Shown here one piece after another: positions 1-6,882 of a DNA stretch of 9,508 nucleotides (position 1 is the first letter of the stretch; each line of letters starts with the position of its first letter). A program made the position numbers and the translations under genes. The stretch comes from an uncultured Clostridia bacterium. GTDB taxonomy: Bacteria > Bacillota > Clostridia > Lachnospirales > Lachnospiraceae. Location of the stretch: the NCBI GenBank assembly GCA_945622055.1, contig CALZBV010000082.1, positions 1 to 9,508 on the forward strand, in the 5' to 3' direction. The notes under the pieces were generated by a model. The model was not told the origin of the DNA and made no database searches. It was given only the letters and a program-made list of their open reading frames with translations.

Positions 1-866
1 AGGTAATTACATCTGCAAATACCAAAGGGCCGAGCCGGGACTGGCTGTCCATTGTAAAGAGTACGCAGGCAAAATACAAGATTAATCAGTGGTTTAAATC
101 AGAACTGAAGGAAGATAACATTTCCCATGGCCGGGAGCTTCTGGTTGCCTATTGTAAGGCGAAGGGAATCACGCTTTCGGAGCTTGCAAGACCGGAGTTT
201 ACCGATATCTGTATGAGAAAATACGGGTTCCGTGACTGGGACTCTGTTCTGGCAGCGGTAGGACACGGTGCGCTAAAGGAAGGTCAGGTTATAAACCGCC
301 TTCAGGAAGAATATAACAAGAAGGCTAAGAAAGAGATTACCGACGAAAAGCTTTTGGAAACGGTAAATAACTCGAAGGAAGGAAAACCGCTTCCGGTTAA
401 GGCGAAAGCAGGAATTACCGTGCTTGGTATGGACGATATCGCAGTTCATTTTTCCAAATGCTGTTCTCCGGTACCGGGAGACGAAATTGTCGGCTTCATC
501 ACGAGAGGACGTGGAATCTCGATTCATCGTACGGACTGTGTCAATATTGTAAATGCAACGGAGGATGACCGCCACAGAATGCTTTCTGCCGAGTGGAGTC
601 TTCCGGAGGGAGAAAAGGAAGGCGAGAGCTATTTTGCTGAGATTTCCATTTATGCAAACAACCGAAGCGGTGTTCTTATGGATATTTCGAAGGTATTTAC
701 AGAAAACAAGATTGATATTATCAGCCTGAATTCCAGAACCAGCAAGCAGGGAACTGCGACGATTACCGTCGGCTTTCAGGTAAAGGGAAAAGAACAGCTG
801 CAGTATCTGATTTCAAAGATTGGCATGATAGACAGTATTTTAGAGGTTGTCCGCAGCAGCGGCTGA
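1..866 (+). CDS. relA: RelA/SpoT-family (p)ppGpp synthetase/hydrolase, C-terminal part (5' end outside window)
   Basis: Only the regulatory C-terminal half is present: 287 residues read from base 3 to the TGA at 864-866. The frame is open back to the window edge, so the first in-frame ATG (213) is internal and not a start. Visible residues 1-15 fit the end of a TGS domain (TSANTKGPSRDWL), followed by a helical stretch. A zinc-finger/RIS-type segment comes next, with H149, C153, C154, H175 and C179 in the pattern HFSKCCSP...GRGISIHRTDC. An ACT domain closes the protein at about 205-287. In this family these parts sense ribosome and amino-acid state and control synthesis and hydrolysis of the alarmone (p)ppGpp by N-terminal domains that lie upstream of this window. 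The gene leads a close-packed string with the MBL hydrolase 12 nt downstream. Family assignment is firm; whether the enzyme is bifunctional cannot be judged from this part. Confidence 0.96.
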   Translation, partial: VITSANTKGPSRDWLSIVKSTQAKYKINQWFKSELKEDNISHGRELLVAYCKAKGITLSELARPEFTDICMRKYGFRDWDSVLAAVGHGALKEGQVINRLQEEYNKKAKKEITDEKLLETVNNSKEGKPLPVKAKAGITVLGMDDIAVHFSKCCSPVPGDEIVGFITRGRGISIHRTDCVNIVNATEDDRHRMLSAEWSLPEGEKEGESYFAEISIYANNRSGVLMDISKVFTENKIDIISLNSRTSKQGTATITVGFQVKGKEQLQYLISKIGMIDSILEVVRSSG

Positions 867-878
867 TAAGGAGATAGC

Positions 879-1532
879 ATGGTACGAGTGGTAAAGATTC
901 TGGTAAGTCTGTTTCAGACAAACTGCTACCTGGTAATTCACGAGGAGACAAACGAAGGCTTTTTGATTGATCCGGGCGATTATGCGGATGTAATTCTGAG
1001 TGCAGTGGAAAAAGAGGGTGTGACCTTAACCGGAATATATCTGACGCATGGACATCTGGACCATATGCGTGCAGTGGAGCGGATCCGGTTAAAGTATCCG
1101 GTGCCGGTATATGCACAGTCCTATGAGCTTGAGGTGCTTGAAAATCCTGAGATAAACCTTACACGTATGTTTCTTCGGAAGGATTATGTTCTTACCGGAG
1201 TATTGCCGCTTGCGGATGAACGCGAGGTGTGTGAGGCCGGAATCAGAATGCGCGTCATTCATACGCCGGGTCATACGAAGGGTGGATGCTGCTATTATCT
1301 TTTTGAGGAAGGAATCCTGTTTTCCGGGGATACGCTGTTTTACCGGAGCGTCGGAAATACTGCATTTCCGGGGGGAAGTGCAGCGGTGCTGGAGCGCTCT
1401 ATTTTGGAACGATTGTATGTTCTGCCGGAGAATACCGTGGTATATCCCGGACACGGAGAACCGACGGATATCGGCTCCGAGATGCGGGAGAATCCGTTTG
1501 TGACGGCAGACGGAGGTTCCTCGGATTGGTAG
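879..1532 (+). CDS. MBL-fold metallo-hydrolase (glyoxalase II-like)
   Basis: A soluble 217-residue enzyme of the metallo-beta-lactamase fold. The metal-binding motif THGHLDH is at residues 56-62 (H57, H59, D61, H62). The further ligands are H132 in the TPGHT motif, D151 in SGDTLF and H192 in YPGHGEPT, so the whole two-metal site is intact. The N-terminal QTNCY (13-17), the FPGGS loop (163-167) and the ending IGSEMRENPFV are typical of the short hydrolases often annotated as hydroxyacylglutathione-hydrolase-like. The length fits that group, which lacks the extra C-terminal helical domain of true glyoxalase II. The start is set by AAGGAG at 868-873, just after the relA stop. Its place between relA and hemZ is a common Clostridia arrangement, but the substrate is unknown. 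Hydrolysis of a thioester or another ester is a guess from the family. Confidence 0.93.
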   Translation: MVRVVKILVSLFQTNCYLVIHEETNEGFLIDPGDYADVILSAVEKEGVTLTGIYLTHGHLDHMRAVERIRLKYPVPVYAQSYELEVLENPEINLTRMFLRKDYVLTGVLPLADEREVCEAGIRMRVIHTPGHTKGGCCYYLFEEGILFSGDTLFYRSVGNTAFPGGSAAVLERSILERLYVLPENTVVYPGHGEPTDIGSEMRENPFVTADGGSSDW

Positions 1533-1545
1533 AAGGAGAAAAGAT

Positions 1546-3030
1546 ATGATTTGGCTTTATTTGACAAATGAAGCATTTGAACAGGATGTACGGCCACTCA
1601 TAAAGTCCTTTTTCCCGAAGGAGGAGCTGCAGGTAACGCATGCAGAGGATGAAGATAAGCAGGAAGTGACCGGGTGGCGTAAAAAGATATGTGGTATCTG
1701 GGGCGAGGATGGCTTTGTTCTGGAGTTATACCGGGAGGAGTCTTCCGATGTGGTTTCTCAAACGGAGCATAAGAAGGTTTCTTTTACCGAGCGTAAGCGG
1801 TTTCGCGACGAGGTAAAGCGTGCGGTCTACCGGCTGCTTCAAAGGGAAACCGGAAAACTTCTTCCCTGGGGAACACTGACCGGAGTGCGTCCGGTCAAGC
1901 AGGTGCTGGAAAAGCTGGAATCGGGGGTTATGCCGGAAGAGATCGACCGTTTTTTACAGGAAGAGTATTACGTTTCGGAAGAGAAGAGAAGGCTGAGTCT
2001 TTCGGTGGCGGAAAAGGAAAAAGCTCTTTTGGAAAAAATAGATTACAAAAACAGCTACAGCCTGTATCTTGGAATTCCGTTCTGTCCCACGACCTGTCTG
2101 TATTGTTCCTTTACCTCTTATCCGCTGGAGCGATTTGGAAAGCTTACCGGAGATTATGTGAACGCCCTGAAACGGGAAATCAAAGCCAGTGCTTCACTTC
2201 TTAAGCATAAGAGACTGGCAACGGTTTATTTCGGTGGCGGAACGCCAACGGCATTGTCGGCGGAAGAGCTTCGTGAGGTAGTTCGTACGGTAAAGGATTA
2301 TTTTCCGGTGCAGACGGCAGCGGAGTGGACGGTGGAAGCAGGGCGTCCGGACAGTATTACCGCGGAGAAGCTTCAGATGCTTTATGAGGAAGGGGTCGGA
2401 CGAATTTCCGTAAATCCGCAGACGATGAATCAGAAAACGCTTGAGGTCATCGGACGCAGACATACGACGGAACAAATCCGTGAGGCTTATCGTCTGGCCA
2501 GAGAGGTCGGATTTACAAATATTAACATGGACCTGATTATCGGTCTGACCGGAGAAAATGCGGAGGATGTGAAGGAAACGCTTCGTCAGATTGGTGAGCT
2601 GTCACCGGATAGTGTGACTGTGCATACACTGGCCATAAAGCGTGCGGCAAGACTGAACATTGAGCGTGACCGGTACCGGGACCAGGATGCGGTAGATGTT
2701 TCTGCGATGCTCGCTGCATCGGTGCAGTTTGCAAAGGAGAAGGGGTATCAGCCATATTATCTGTATCGTCAGAAAAATATGGAAGAAAATCTGGAAAATG
2801 TCGGTTATGCCAGAGAGGGAAAGGAAGGACTTTATAACATTCTTATCATGGAGGAGAAGCACTCCATTCTTGCACTTGGTGCAGGTGGGGCAACGAAGCT
2901 TGTATTGTCCGGCGGAGAGCGGATTGAGCGCTCGGAGAATGTAAAAAGCCTGAAGGATTATCTGGAGCGTACCGATGAGATGATAGAACGAAAGAAAGCA
3001 TTTTTTGAGCAATATGTCGGATTGATTTAG
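1546..3030 (+). CDS. hemZ: HemZ, radical-SAM coproporphyrinogen dehydrogenase family
   Basis: A 494-residue cytosolic radical-SAM enzyme. The iron-sulfur cluster motif CX3CX2C is C180, C184 and C187 in IPFCPTTCLYCSF. The SAM-binding glycine motif GGGTPT is at 230-235. The N-terminal 160 residues are an extension that distinguishes HemZ from HemN/HemW; it includes LPWGTLTGVRPVK at 106-118, a HemZ hallmark. The C-terminal part (YQPYYLYRQKNM, then ENVGYAREG) matches the HemN-like end. The family is annotated as oxygen-independent oxidation of coproporphyrinogen III in heme synthesis. Direct activity has been less well established for HemZ than for HemN, and some Clostridia with hemZ do not make heme by that route. 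The start at 1546 is supported by AAGGAG at 1533-1538. It follows the MBL gene by 13 nt and precedes the HD-GYP gene by 19 nt, so it is probably cotranscribed with both. Confidence 0.93.
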   Translation: MIWLYLTNEAFEQDVRPLIKSFFPKEELQVTHAEDEDKQEVTGWRKKICGIWGEDGFVLELYREESSDVVSQTEHKKVSFTERKRFRDEVKRAVYRLLQRETGKLLPWGTLTGVRPVKQVLEKLESGVMPEEIDRFLQEEYYVSEEKRRLSLSVAEKEKALLEKIDYKNSYSLYLGIPFCPTTCLYCSFTSYPLERFGKLTGDYVNALKREIKASASLLKHKRLATVYFGGGTPTALSAEELREVVRTVKDYFPVQTAAEWTVEAGRPDSITAEKLQMLYEEGVGRISVNPQTMNQKTLEVIGRRHTTEQIREAYRLAREVGFTNINMDLIIGLTGENAEDVKETLRQIGELSPDSVTVHTLAIKRAARLNIERDRYRDQDAVDVSAMLAASVQFAKEKGYQPYYLYRQKNMEENLENVGYAREGKEGLYNILIMEEKHSILALGAGGATKLVLSGGERIERSENVKSLKDYLERTDEMIERKKAFFEQYVGLI

Positions 3031-3049
3031 TACGGAAAGGAGAGCTTTC

Positions 3050-3730
3050 ATGTACACCGGTACGGATGATTTTCAAATGGTATACACAAATATCATGGGA
3101 GTATTTAAAAATGCGGGCATTTCTTCTGTGATAAAGGAAGACCTGGACGATGCGATTGACCATGGAGTGATGGTAATGAAAACAGTGCGGTTGCTCTGCG
3201 AGGCACTGGAATTATCAGACGGGTTCAAACAGAGCATTCTGCTGGCTGCAGGGCTGCATGATGTCGGAAAGCTCCAGCTGTCTCATGTGCTGTACGGAAG
3301 AAAAAAAGAAGCGCTGCATGTCGATGAAATGCGATATATGCGAATGCATGCGGCTAACGGACGTGACATGCTTCGTGGCTGTGGGTATCCGGAGGGGGTT
3401 TTGGAGGCGGTGTACCATCATCATGAGAATTATGATGGTTCCGGCTACCCGGATAATCTGGCGGGAACGAAGATTCCGCTGTCGTCTCGTATTATAAAGG
3501 TGTGTGATTTATTCTGCGCCCTTGTTTCGGAACGTCCGTACCGTGCGGCCTTTGAATTTGACACCGCGGTAGAGATGATGATTGAGGATTCCAAGGATTT
3601 GGATATGGGAATATTTTTGGAATTTCTGAAAATATATCACTCCGAAAAATTCGAAGAGATACGGCAGTATGCAGAATATGCAAATGCAAAAAAACACTAT
3701 TTACATGGTGTGGAAAGTGTGGTAATATAA
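3050..3730 (+). CDS. Stand-alone HD-GYP domain protein, probable cyclic-di-GMP phosphodiesterase
   Basis: A 226-residue soluble protein made almost entirely of one HD-GYP domain, with no receiver, PAS or membrane segment. Metal-site positions are all identifiable: H38, the HD pair H70-D71 in LHDVGK, H100, H124-H125 in HHHENYDGSGYP, and D153 in VCDLF. The GYP motif itself (G132-Y133-P134) is intact, followed by the usual PLSSRIIKVCDLFCALVSERPYR stretch. The position four residues before H38, a glutamate ligand in some trinuclear HD-GYP enzymes, is D34 here, so the metal number may differ. HD-GYP enzymes hydrolyse cyclic-di-GMP to pGpG or GMP. The start at 3050 is backed by AAAGGAG at 3036-3042. 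It is the last gene of the relA-hemZ string. Without a sensor domain, its control probably comes from expression or from a partner protein. Confidence 0.9.
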   Translation: MYTGTDDFQMVYTNIMGVFKNAGISSVIKEDLDDAIDHGVMVMKTVRLLCEALELSDGFKQSILLAAGLHDVGKLQLSHVLYGRKKEALHVDEMRYMRMHAANGRDMLRGCGYPEGVLEAVYHHHENYDGSGYPDNLAGTKIPLSSRIIKVCDLFCALVSERPYRAAFEFDTAVEMMIEDSKDLDMGIFLEFLKIYHSEKFEEIRQYAEYANAKKHYLHGVESVVI

Positions 3731-3798
3731 TTGCATGCCTTTGAAAACGCATGTGAATATTGTTGAACAAAACTCGAAAATCAAGAGAAAATAGTGCG

Positions 3799-3821
3799 GT
3801 ATAAGATTAATAATCTTATAC
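3799..3821. promoter_or_regulatory. Perfect 23-bp palindrome, candidate operator
   Basis: Two 11-nt arms (GTATAAGATTA at 3799-3809 and its exact reverse complement at 3811-3821) flank a single central A at 3810. It lies in the gap between the HD-GYP gene and the ABC operon, just upstream of a candidate promoter. There is no T-run after it, so it does not look like a terminator. Symmetry, odd centre and length suit a dimeric repressor or activator site. The half-site order differs from the 7-1-7 Fur/PerR pattern, and I cannot name the regulator. Confidence 0.45.
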
Positions 3822-3824
3822 AAC

Positions 3825-3853
3825 GTGAAAAGAAAACAAGAATATGTTAATAT
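3825..3853 (+). promoter_or_regulatory. Weak candidate sigma-A promoter for the ABC operon
   Basis: GTGAAA (3825-3830) and TAATAT (3848-3853) are separated by 17 nt; each matches the sigma-A consensus at four of six positions. The region is AT-rich, so chance matches are likely. Position supports it slightly: it sits immediately downstream of the 23-bp palindrome and about 120 nt upstream of the first ABC gene. This would give a leader of roughly 110 nt containing the hairpin at 3869-3929. Confidence 0.25.
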
Positions 3854-3868
3854 TTCACAAAAAGTAGG

Positions 3869-3929
3869 ACTTCACAGCGCAGAATGCAAGGGGCAGATTA
3901 TGGAGAGGCATGCGGCTGTGAAGTTTTTT
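3869..3929 (+). terminator. Terminator- or attenuator-like hairpin in the ABC operon leader
   Basis: ACTTCACAGC (3869-3878) pairs perfectly with GCTGTGAAGT (3915-3924), and six Ts run through 3924-3929. The 36-nt interior can form a further GC pair step and an ATGC/GCAT helix (3884-3887 with 3908-3911) closing a purine-rich loop. Stem plus T-tract is the layout of an intrinsic terminator, though the large interior is unlike a simple one. It may end transcription of the relA-HD-GYP string. If the ABC promoter is upstream of it, it may instead act as an attenuator or riboswitch-like element. It does not match any riboswitch class that I can recall. Confidence 0.5.
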
Positions 3930-3941
3930 GTGTGGGCGTAG
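3900..3941 (+). CDS. Possible 13-codon upstream ORF in the ABC operon leader
   Basis: An ATG at 3900 opens a short frame, MERHAAVKFFVWA, ending with TAG at 3939-3941. AAGGGG at 3888-3893 stands six nt before the ATG, a usable ribosome binding site. The frame runs through the 3' arm and T-tract of the leader hairpin: the KFF codons are AAG TTT TTT. A ribosome translating it would therefore disturb that hairpin. There is no run of identical amino-acid codons as in classic amino-acid attenuators. It could easily be a chance ORF; nothing but position and the binding site supports it. Confidence 0.2.
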   Translation: MERHAAVKFFVWA

Positions 3942-3973
3942 TGCGTATCATTGAAAACTATGAGGTAAAGATT

Positions 3974-6298
3974 ATGAGGAATCTTGTTTTGCCGGACCAG
4001 GTAAGTGACCTGCTCAGGCAGCAGAAAATCAACGAAGAGGAGATTGAAATGTCGGTCAGAACCGATATGAATACCGGTTGTGTGTATGCAGACGGGTATC
4101 TGGTTTTGACAGGGAAGGAGCTGGTTTGTTTTCTGGCGCCGTGTGATCCGGCAAAGATTCATGAATTTAAAGGTTATCCGGCAGGAAAGAAGAAGGAGGA
4201 AAAGACGGACTGGAAGGTTACGCGCTATCGCAGGGATGCTCTTAAGGATGTGAAAATAGAACGTCAGGTCGCCTGCGCAACCCTGATTGCAACAATTGAT
4301 GGTGTGGAGCGAATTTTAGCTGCTTTTTCGAACCTTTGCCTGAAGGATGCCTATGAGCTTTCCAGAAGCTTTGAACGGGAGGCAGAGGGAGCAGACGGAG
4401 AAAAGGGACACGGACATGGGCCGAAGGACGATGAGGATGAGTTTTGTCCGGTCTGCGGAACGATGTATCCGAACAAAAATCGCAAGATTTGTCCGAAGTG
4501 TATGGACCGGAAATCCGTATTTTTCCGTACAATTAAGTATTTCAAGCCTTATACGGTTTCAGTAGCGGTGCTGTTTCTCTGCATTTTCCTGACGGCACTT
4601 TTGAATCTGGTATGGCCGTATTTAAGCGGTACGGTTCTGTATGACTATGTTTTGTCAAAAAATCTGGAGTTTCTTGCACCGCTTGGCTTTGAACATATTG
4701 AGGCAATGACGGCGCTGACACTTTTGATTGGTGTGATGCTGTTAACCAAGATCGTACTTCAGGCTTTTCAGATGATGCATGGTGTGATTACGGCAAAGGT
4801 CGTTGTGAATGTAGTGCGTGATTTGAAAAAGGATGTTTTTGAGCAAATGGGAAAGCTTTCCATTCAGTTCTTTAAGAGCCGTCAGACCGGTAGCCTGATG
4901 ACCAGAGTTCTGAGTGATGCTGATCGCGTGACCGGATTTTTTGTGGATGTATTGCCGTATGCGTTTGTGCATGGCTTTACAATCGTGTCTACGATGATTG
5001 TTATGGTTATGGTACGCTGGGAGATGGCGATTGCCGCGATTGTGCTTTTGCCGGTGACCTTTTTCATCAGCTTCCGTATGAGACCGAAGCTTTGGGGATT
5101 GTTTGGAAGACGCCACAGAAGAGAGCGTTCCGTAAACAGCAATGTGAATGATAACTTAAGCGGAGCCCGTGTCGTAAAGGCCTTTGGTCAGCAGGATAAT
5201 GAGGTAACGCGTTTCGAAAAAACAAATACGAATCTTTCCAGGGCGGAAATTGATATTGTAAAGTACAACAACAAATTTTCGGTTGTGCTTAGTACCGCAA
5301 GAGAAATCATCAGCCTCGTTGTATGGTTTATCGGTATTTTATTTGTACTCGGTACCGATTACTTCGAGGTAGGTATGCTGATTACCTTTACCGGTTACGT
5401 TGGACAGTTAAACGGTCCGATTAACTTTTTCTCTCAGTTCTTCTACAACTGGTCAGACAGTATGAACAGTGCGCAGAGAATGTTTGAGATTTTAGATTCG
5501 GTTCCGGATATTTTGGAGAAGGAAGATGCCCTTGCACTTACGAATCCGTCCGGTGAGATTGTGCTTGACCACGTAACCTTTGGTTATGAGCTGTCAAAGC
5601 CTGTGCTAAAGGATATTAATCTACATATTAAGCCGGGCGAAATGCTTGGTATCGTGGGGCGCTCCGGTGCCGGAAAATCGACTCTGGTAAATCTGATTTC
5701 CCGTATGTATGATCCGCAGGAGGGTCAGATTCTGATTGACGGTGCGGATGTGCGTGACCTTGCATTTTACGATTTGCGAAGAAATGTAGCGATGGTATCC
5801 CAGGAAACGTATATCTTCATGGGAACGGTAGAGCAAAATATTGCTTACGCGAATCCGGCAGCTACCCGTGAGGAAATCATTCGTGCGGCGGTGCTTGCGA
5901 GTGCTCATGAGTTTATCATGCGTATGCCGGACGGTTACGACACGGTGATCGGTTCCTCGGGAAGATCACTTTCCGGTGGAGAAAAACAGCGTATTTCCAT
6001 TGCACGTGCGATTCTTGCCAATCCGAAGATTTTAATTTTAGACGAGGCAACGGCTTCGGTTGATACGGAAACAGAGAAGGCAATTCAGGCGTCAATGCAG
6101 TATCTGGTACAGAACCGTACGACGATTTCGATTGCACACCGTCTTTCCACGCTTCGTGATGCAGACCGTCTGATTGTACTGGATCACGGCAGAATTACGG
6201 AGGAGGGTACTCATAAGGAGCTTGAGGAGCTTCACGGAACATATTATAAGTTAATGGAATTACAGACAAAGGCTCTTGCCATGAGAGGTCTGGAATAG
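3974..6298 (+). CDS. ABC exporter half-transporter with PH-like domain and zinc ribbon (first of a pair)
   Basis: A 774-residue protein that fuses permease and ATPase. Residues 1-130 resemble a bacterial PH-like (YokE/bPH) domain. An acidic, His-containing linker (about 131-156) follows, then a zinc ribbon with C158, C161, C173 and C176. The type I exporter membrane domain spans about 190-490, with hydrophobic segments near 192-217, 244-264, 323-368 and 436-486. The nucleotide-binding domain has Walker A GRSGAGKST (562-570, K568), signature LSGGEKQR (666-673), Walker B D690 with catalytic E691, and switch H722, all canonical. The frame opens earlier, at an ATG at 3884, but I chose 3974. It has GAGG at 3962-3965 with good spacing, it aligns with the paralogue's N terminus, and the extra 30 residues overlap the leader hairpin. 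It probably dimerises with the second transporter downstream. Substrate unknown; export is inferred from the fold. Confidence 0.9.
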   Translation: MRNLVLPDQVSDLLRQQKINEEEIEMSVRTDMNTGCVYADGYLVLTGKELVCFLAPCDPAKIHEFKGYPAGKKKEEKTDWKVTRYRRDALKDVKIERQVACATLIATIDGVERILAAFSNLCLKDAYELSRSFEREAEGADGEKGHGHGPKDDEDEFCPVCGTMYPNKNRKICPKCMDRKSVFFRTIKYFKPYTVSVAVLFLCIFLTALLNLVWPYLSGTVLYDYVLSKNLEFLAPLGFEHIEAMTALTLLIGVMLLTKIVLQAFQMMHGVITAKVVVNVVRDLKKDVFEQMGKLSIQFFKSRQTGSLMTRVLSDADRVTGFFVDVLPYAFVHGFTIVSTMIVMVMVRWEMAIAAIVLLPVTFFISFRMRPKLWGLFGRRHRRERSVNSNVNDNLSGARVVKAFGQQDNEVTRFEKTNTNLSRAEIDIVKYNNKFSVVLSTAREIISLVVWFIGILFVLGTDYFEVGMLITFTGYVGQLNGPINFFSQFFYNWSDSMNSAQRMFEILDSVPDILEKEDALALTNPSGEIVLDHVTFGYELSKPVLKDINLHIKPGEMLGIVGRSGAGKSTLVNLISRMYDPQEGQILIDGADVRDLAFYDLRRNVAMVSQETYIFMGTVEQNIAYANPAATREEIIRAAVLASAHEFIMRMPDGYDTVIGSSGRSLSGGEKQRISIARAILANPKILILDEATASVDTETEKAIQASMQYLVQNRTTISIAHRLSTLRDADRLIVLDHGRITEEGTHKELEELHGTYYKLMELQTKALAMRGLE

Positions 6299-6307
6299 GA
6301 GGGAATC

Positions 6308-6850
6308 ATGGACGAAGAATTTAACATACTGGAAATGCAGAAGGAAACGGAGGATATGCTGAGGCTTCGTTACCTGACACCGGAAAATTCCAGATTTTCC
6401 CGCACAGAAGGCGGATTTGTTGCCCTTACGGTTGACGGAGAGGAATATTCCCGTGTGCAGGTGGTAAGAATGTTCCCGTTCTCAAAGCCGGACCGTTACA
6501 TTTCCATTCGTACGGCAGAAGAAACTTCCAAGGAAATTGGAGTGATTGAGAACATGGCAGACCTTTCGGAGGAGGTACGTGAGATGCTTGACGAGCAGCT
6601 GGCACTTCGCTATTTCACCCCGATTATTACAAAGGTTTATCAGGTAAAGGACGAATATGGTTATGCTTACTTTGATGTAGAGACGGACCGCGGCCGTTGC
6701 CGTTTTGTCATTCACATGGGCGGAAATGCGGTGGTACACCTGTCTGACACGAGAATCATTATTTCGGATATCGACGAAAACCGCTTTGAGATTCCGGATG
6801 TGACAAAGCTGTCTGTAAAAGAACAGAAGAAGCTTGATTTGTTCCTGTAG
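6308..6850 (+). CDS. DUF1854 family protein, likely ABC-transporter accessory subunit
   Basis: A 180-residue soluble protein with no signal peptide or membrane segment. The run from the FPFSKPDRYISIR motif through EIGVIENMADLS, LALRYFTPIITKVYQV, YFDVETDRGRCRFVI and the ending FEIPDVTKLSVKEQKKLDLFL matches the DUF1854 family as I know it, over its full length. The family is found next to ABC transporters, including ones in cyanophycin-associated loci of other bacteria, and has no proven biochemical role. The ribosome binding site AGGAGGG (6297-6303) overlaps the stop codon of the first ABC gene, nine nt before this start, which points to translational coupling and near-equal output. Placement between two paralogous half-transporters suggests that it binds the heterodimer, perhaps through the PH-like domains. 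That is inference. Confidence 0.88.
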   Translation: MDEEFNILEMQKETEDMLRLRYLTPENSRFSRTEGGFVALTVDGEEYSRVQVVRMFPFSKPDRYISIRTAEETSKEIGVIENMADLSEEVREMLDEQLALRYFTPIITKVYQVKDEYGYAYFDVETDRGRCRFVIHMGGNAVVHLSDTRIIISDIDENRFEIPDVTKLSVKEQKKLDLFL

Positions 6851-6882
6851 TGTCTGTTTAGGTGATTCGGAGGAGTTAATGT

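Noticed and set aside
213..866. relA fragment as a short stand-alone gene starting at the ATG at 213
   Set aside because: The frame continues open upstream to the window edge with typical Rel sequence, so the gene is cut by the window and is not a truncated gene.
2602..3057. 151-codon open frame on the - strand opposite hemZ
   Set aside because: Fully antisense to the conserved C-terminal part of HemZ, with no family resemblance and no supporting context.
3734..3753. CATGC/GCATG inverted repeat just after the HD-GYP stop codon, as a possible terminator
   Set aside because: Only five Watson-Crick pairs and no following T-tract; it is too weak to call.
3731..3973. Cyclic-di-GMP riboswitch in the gap between the HD-GYP gene and the ABC operon
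   Set aside because: The neighbour made it attractive, but I find neither the GEMM-type conserved core segments nor the expected paired-hairpin layout.
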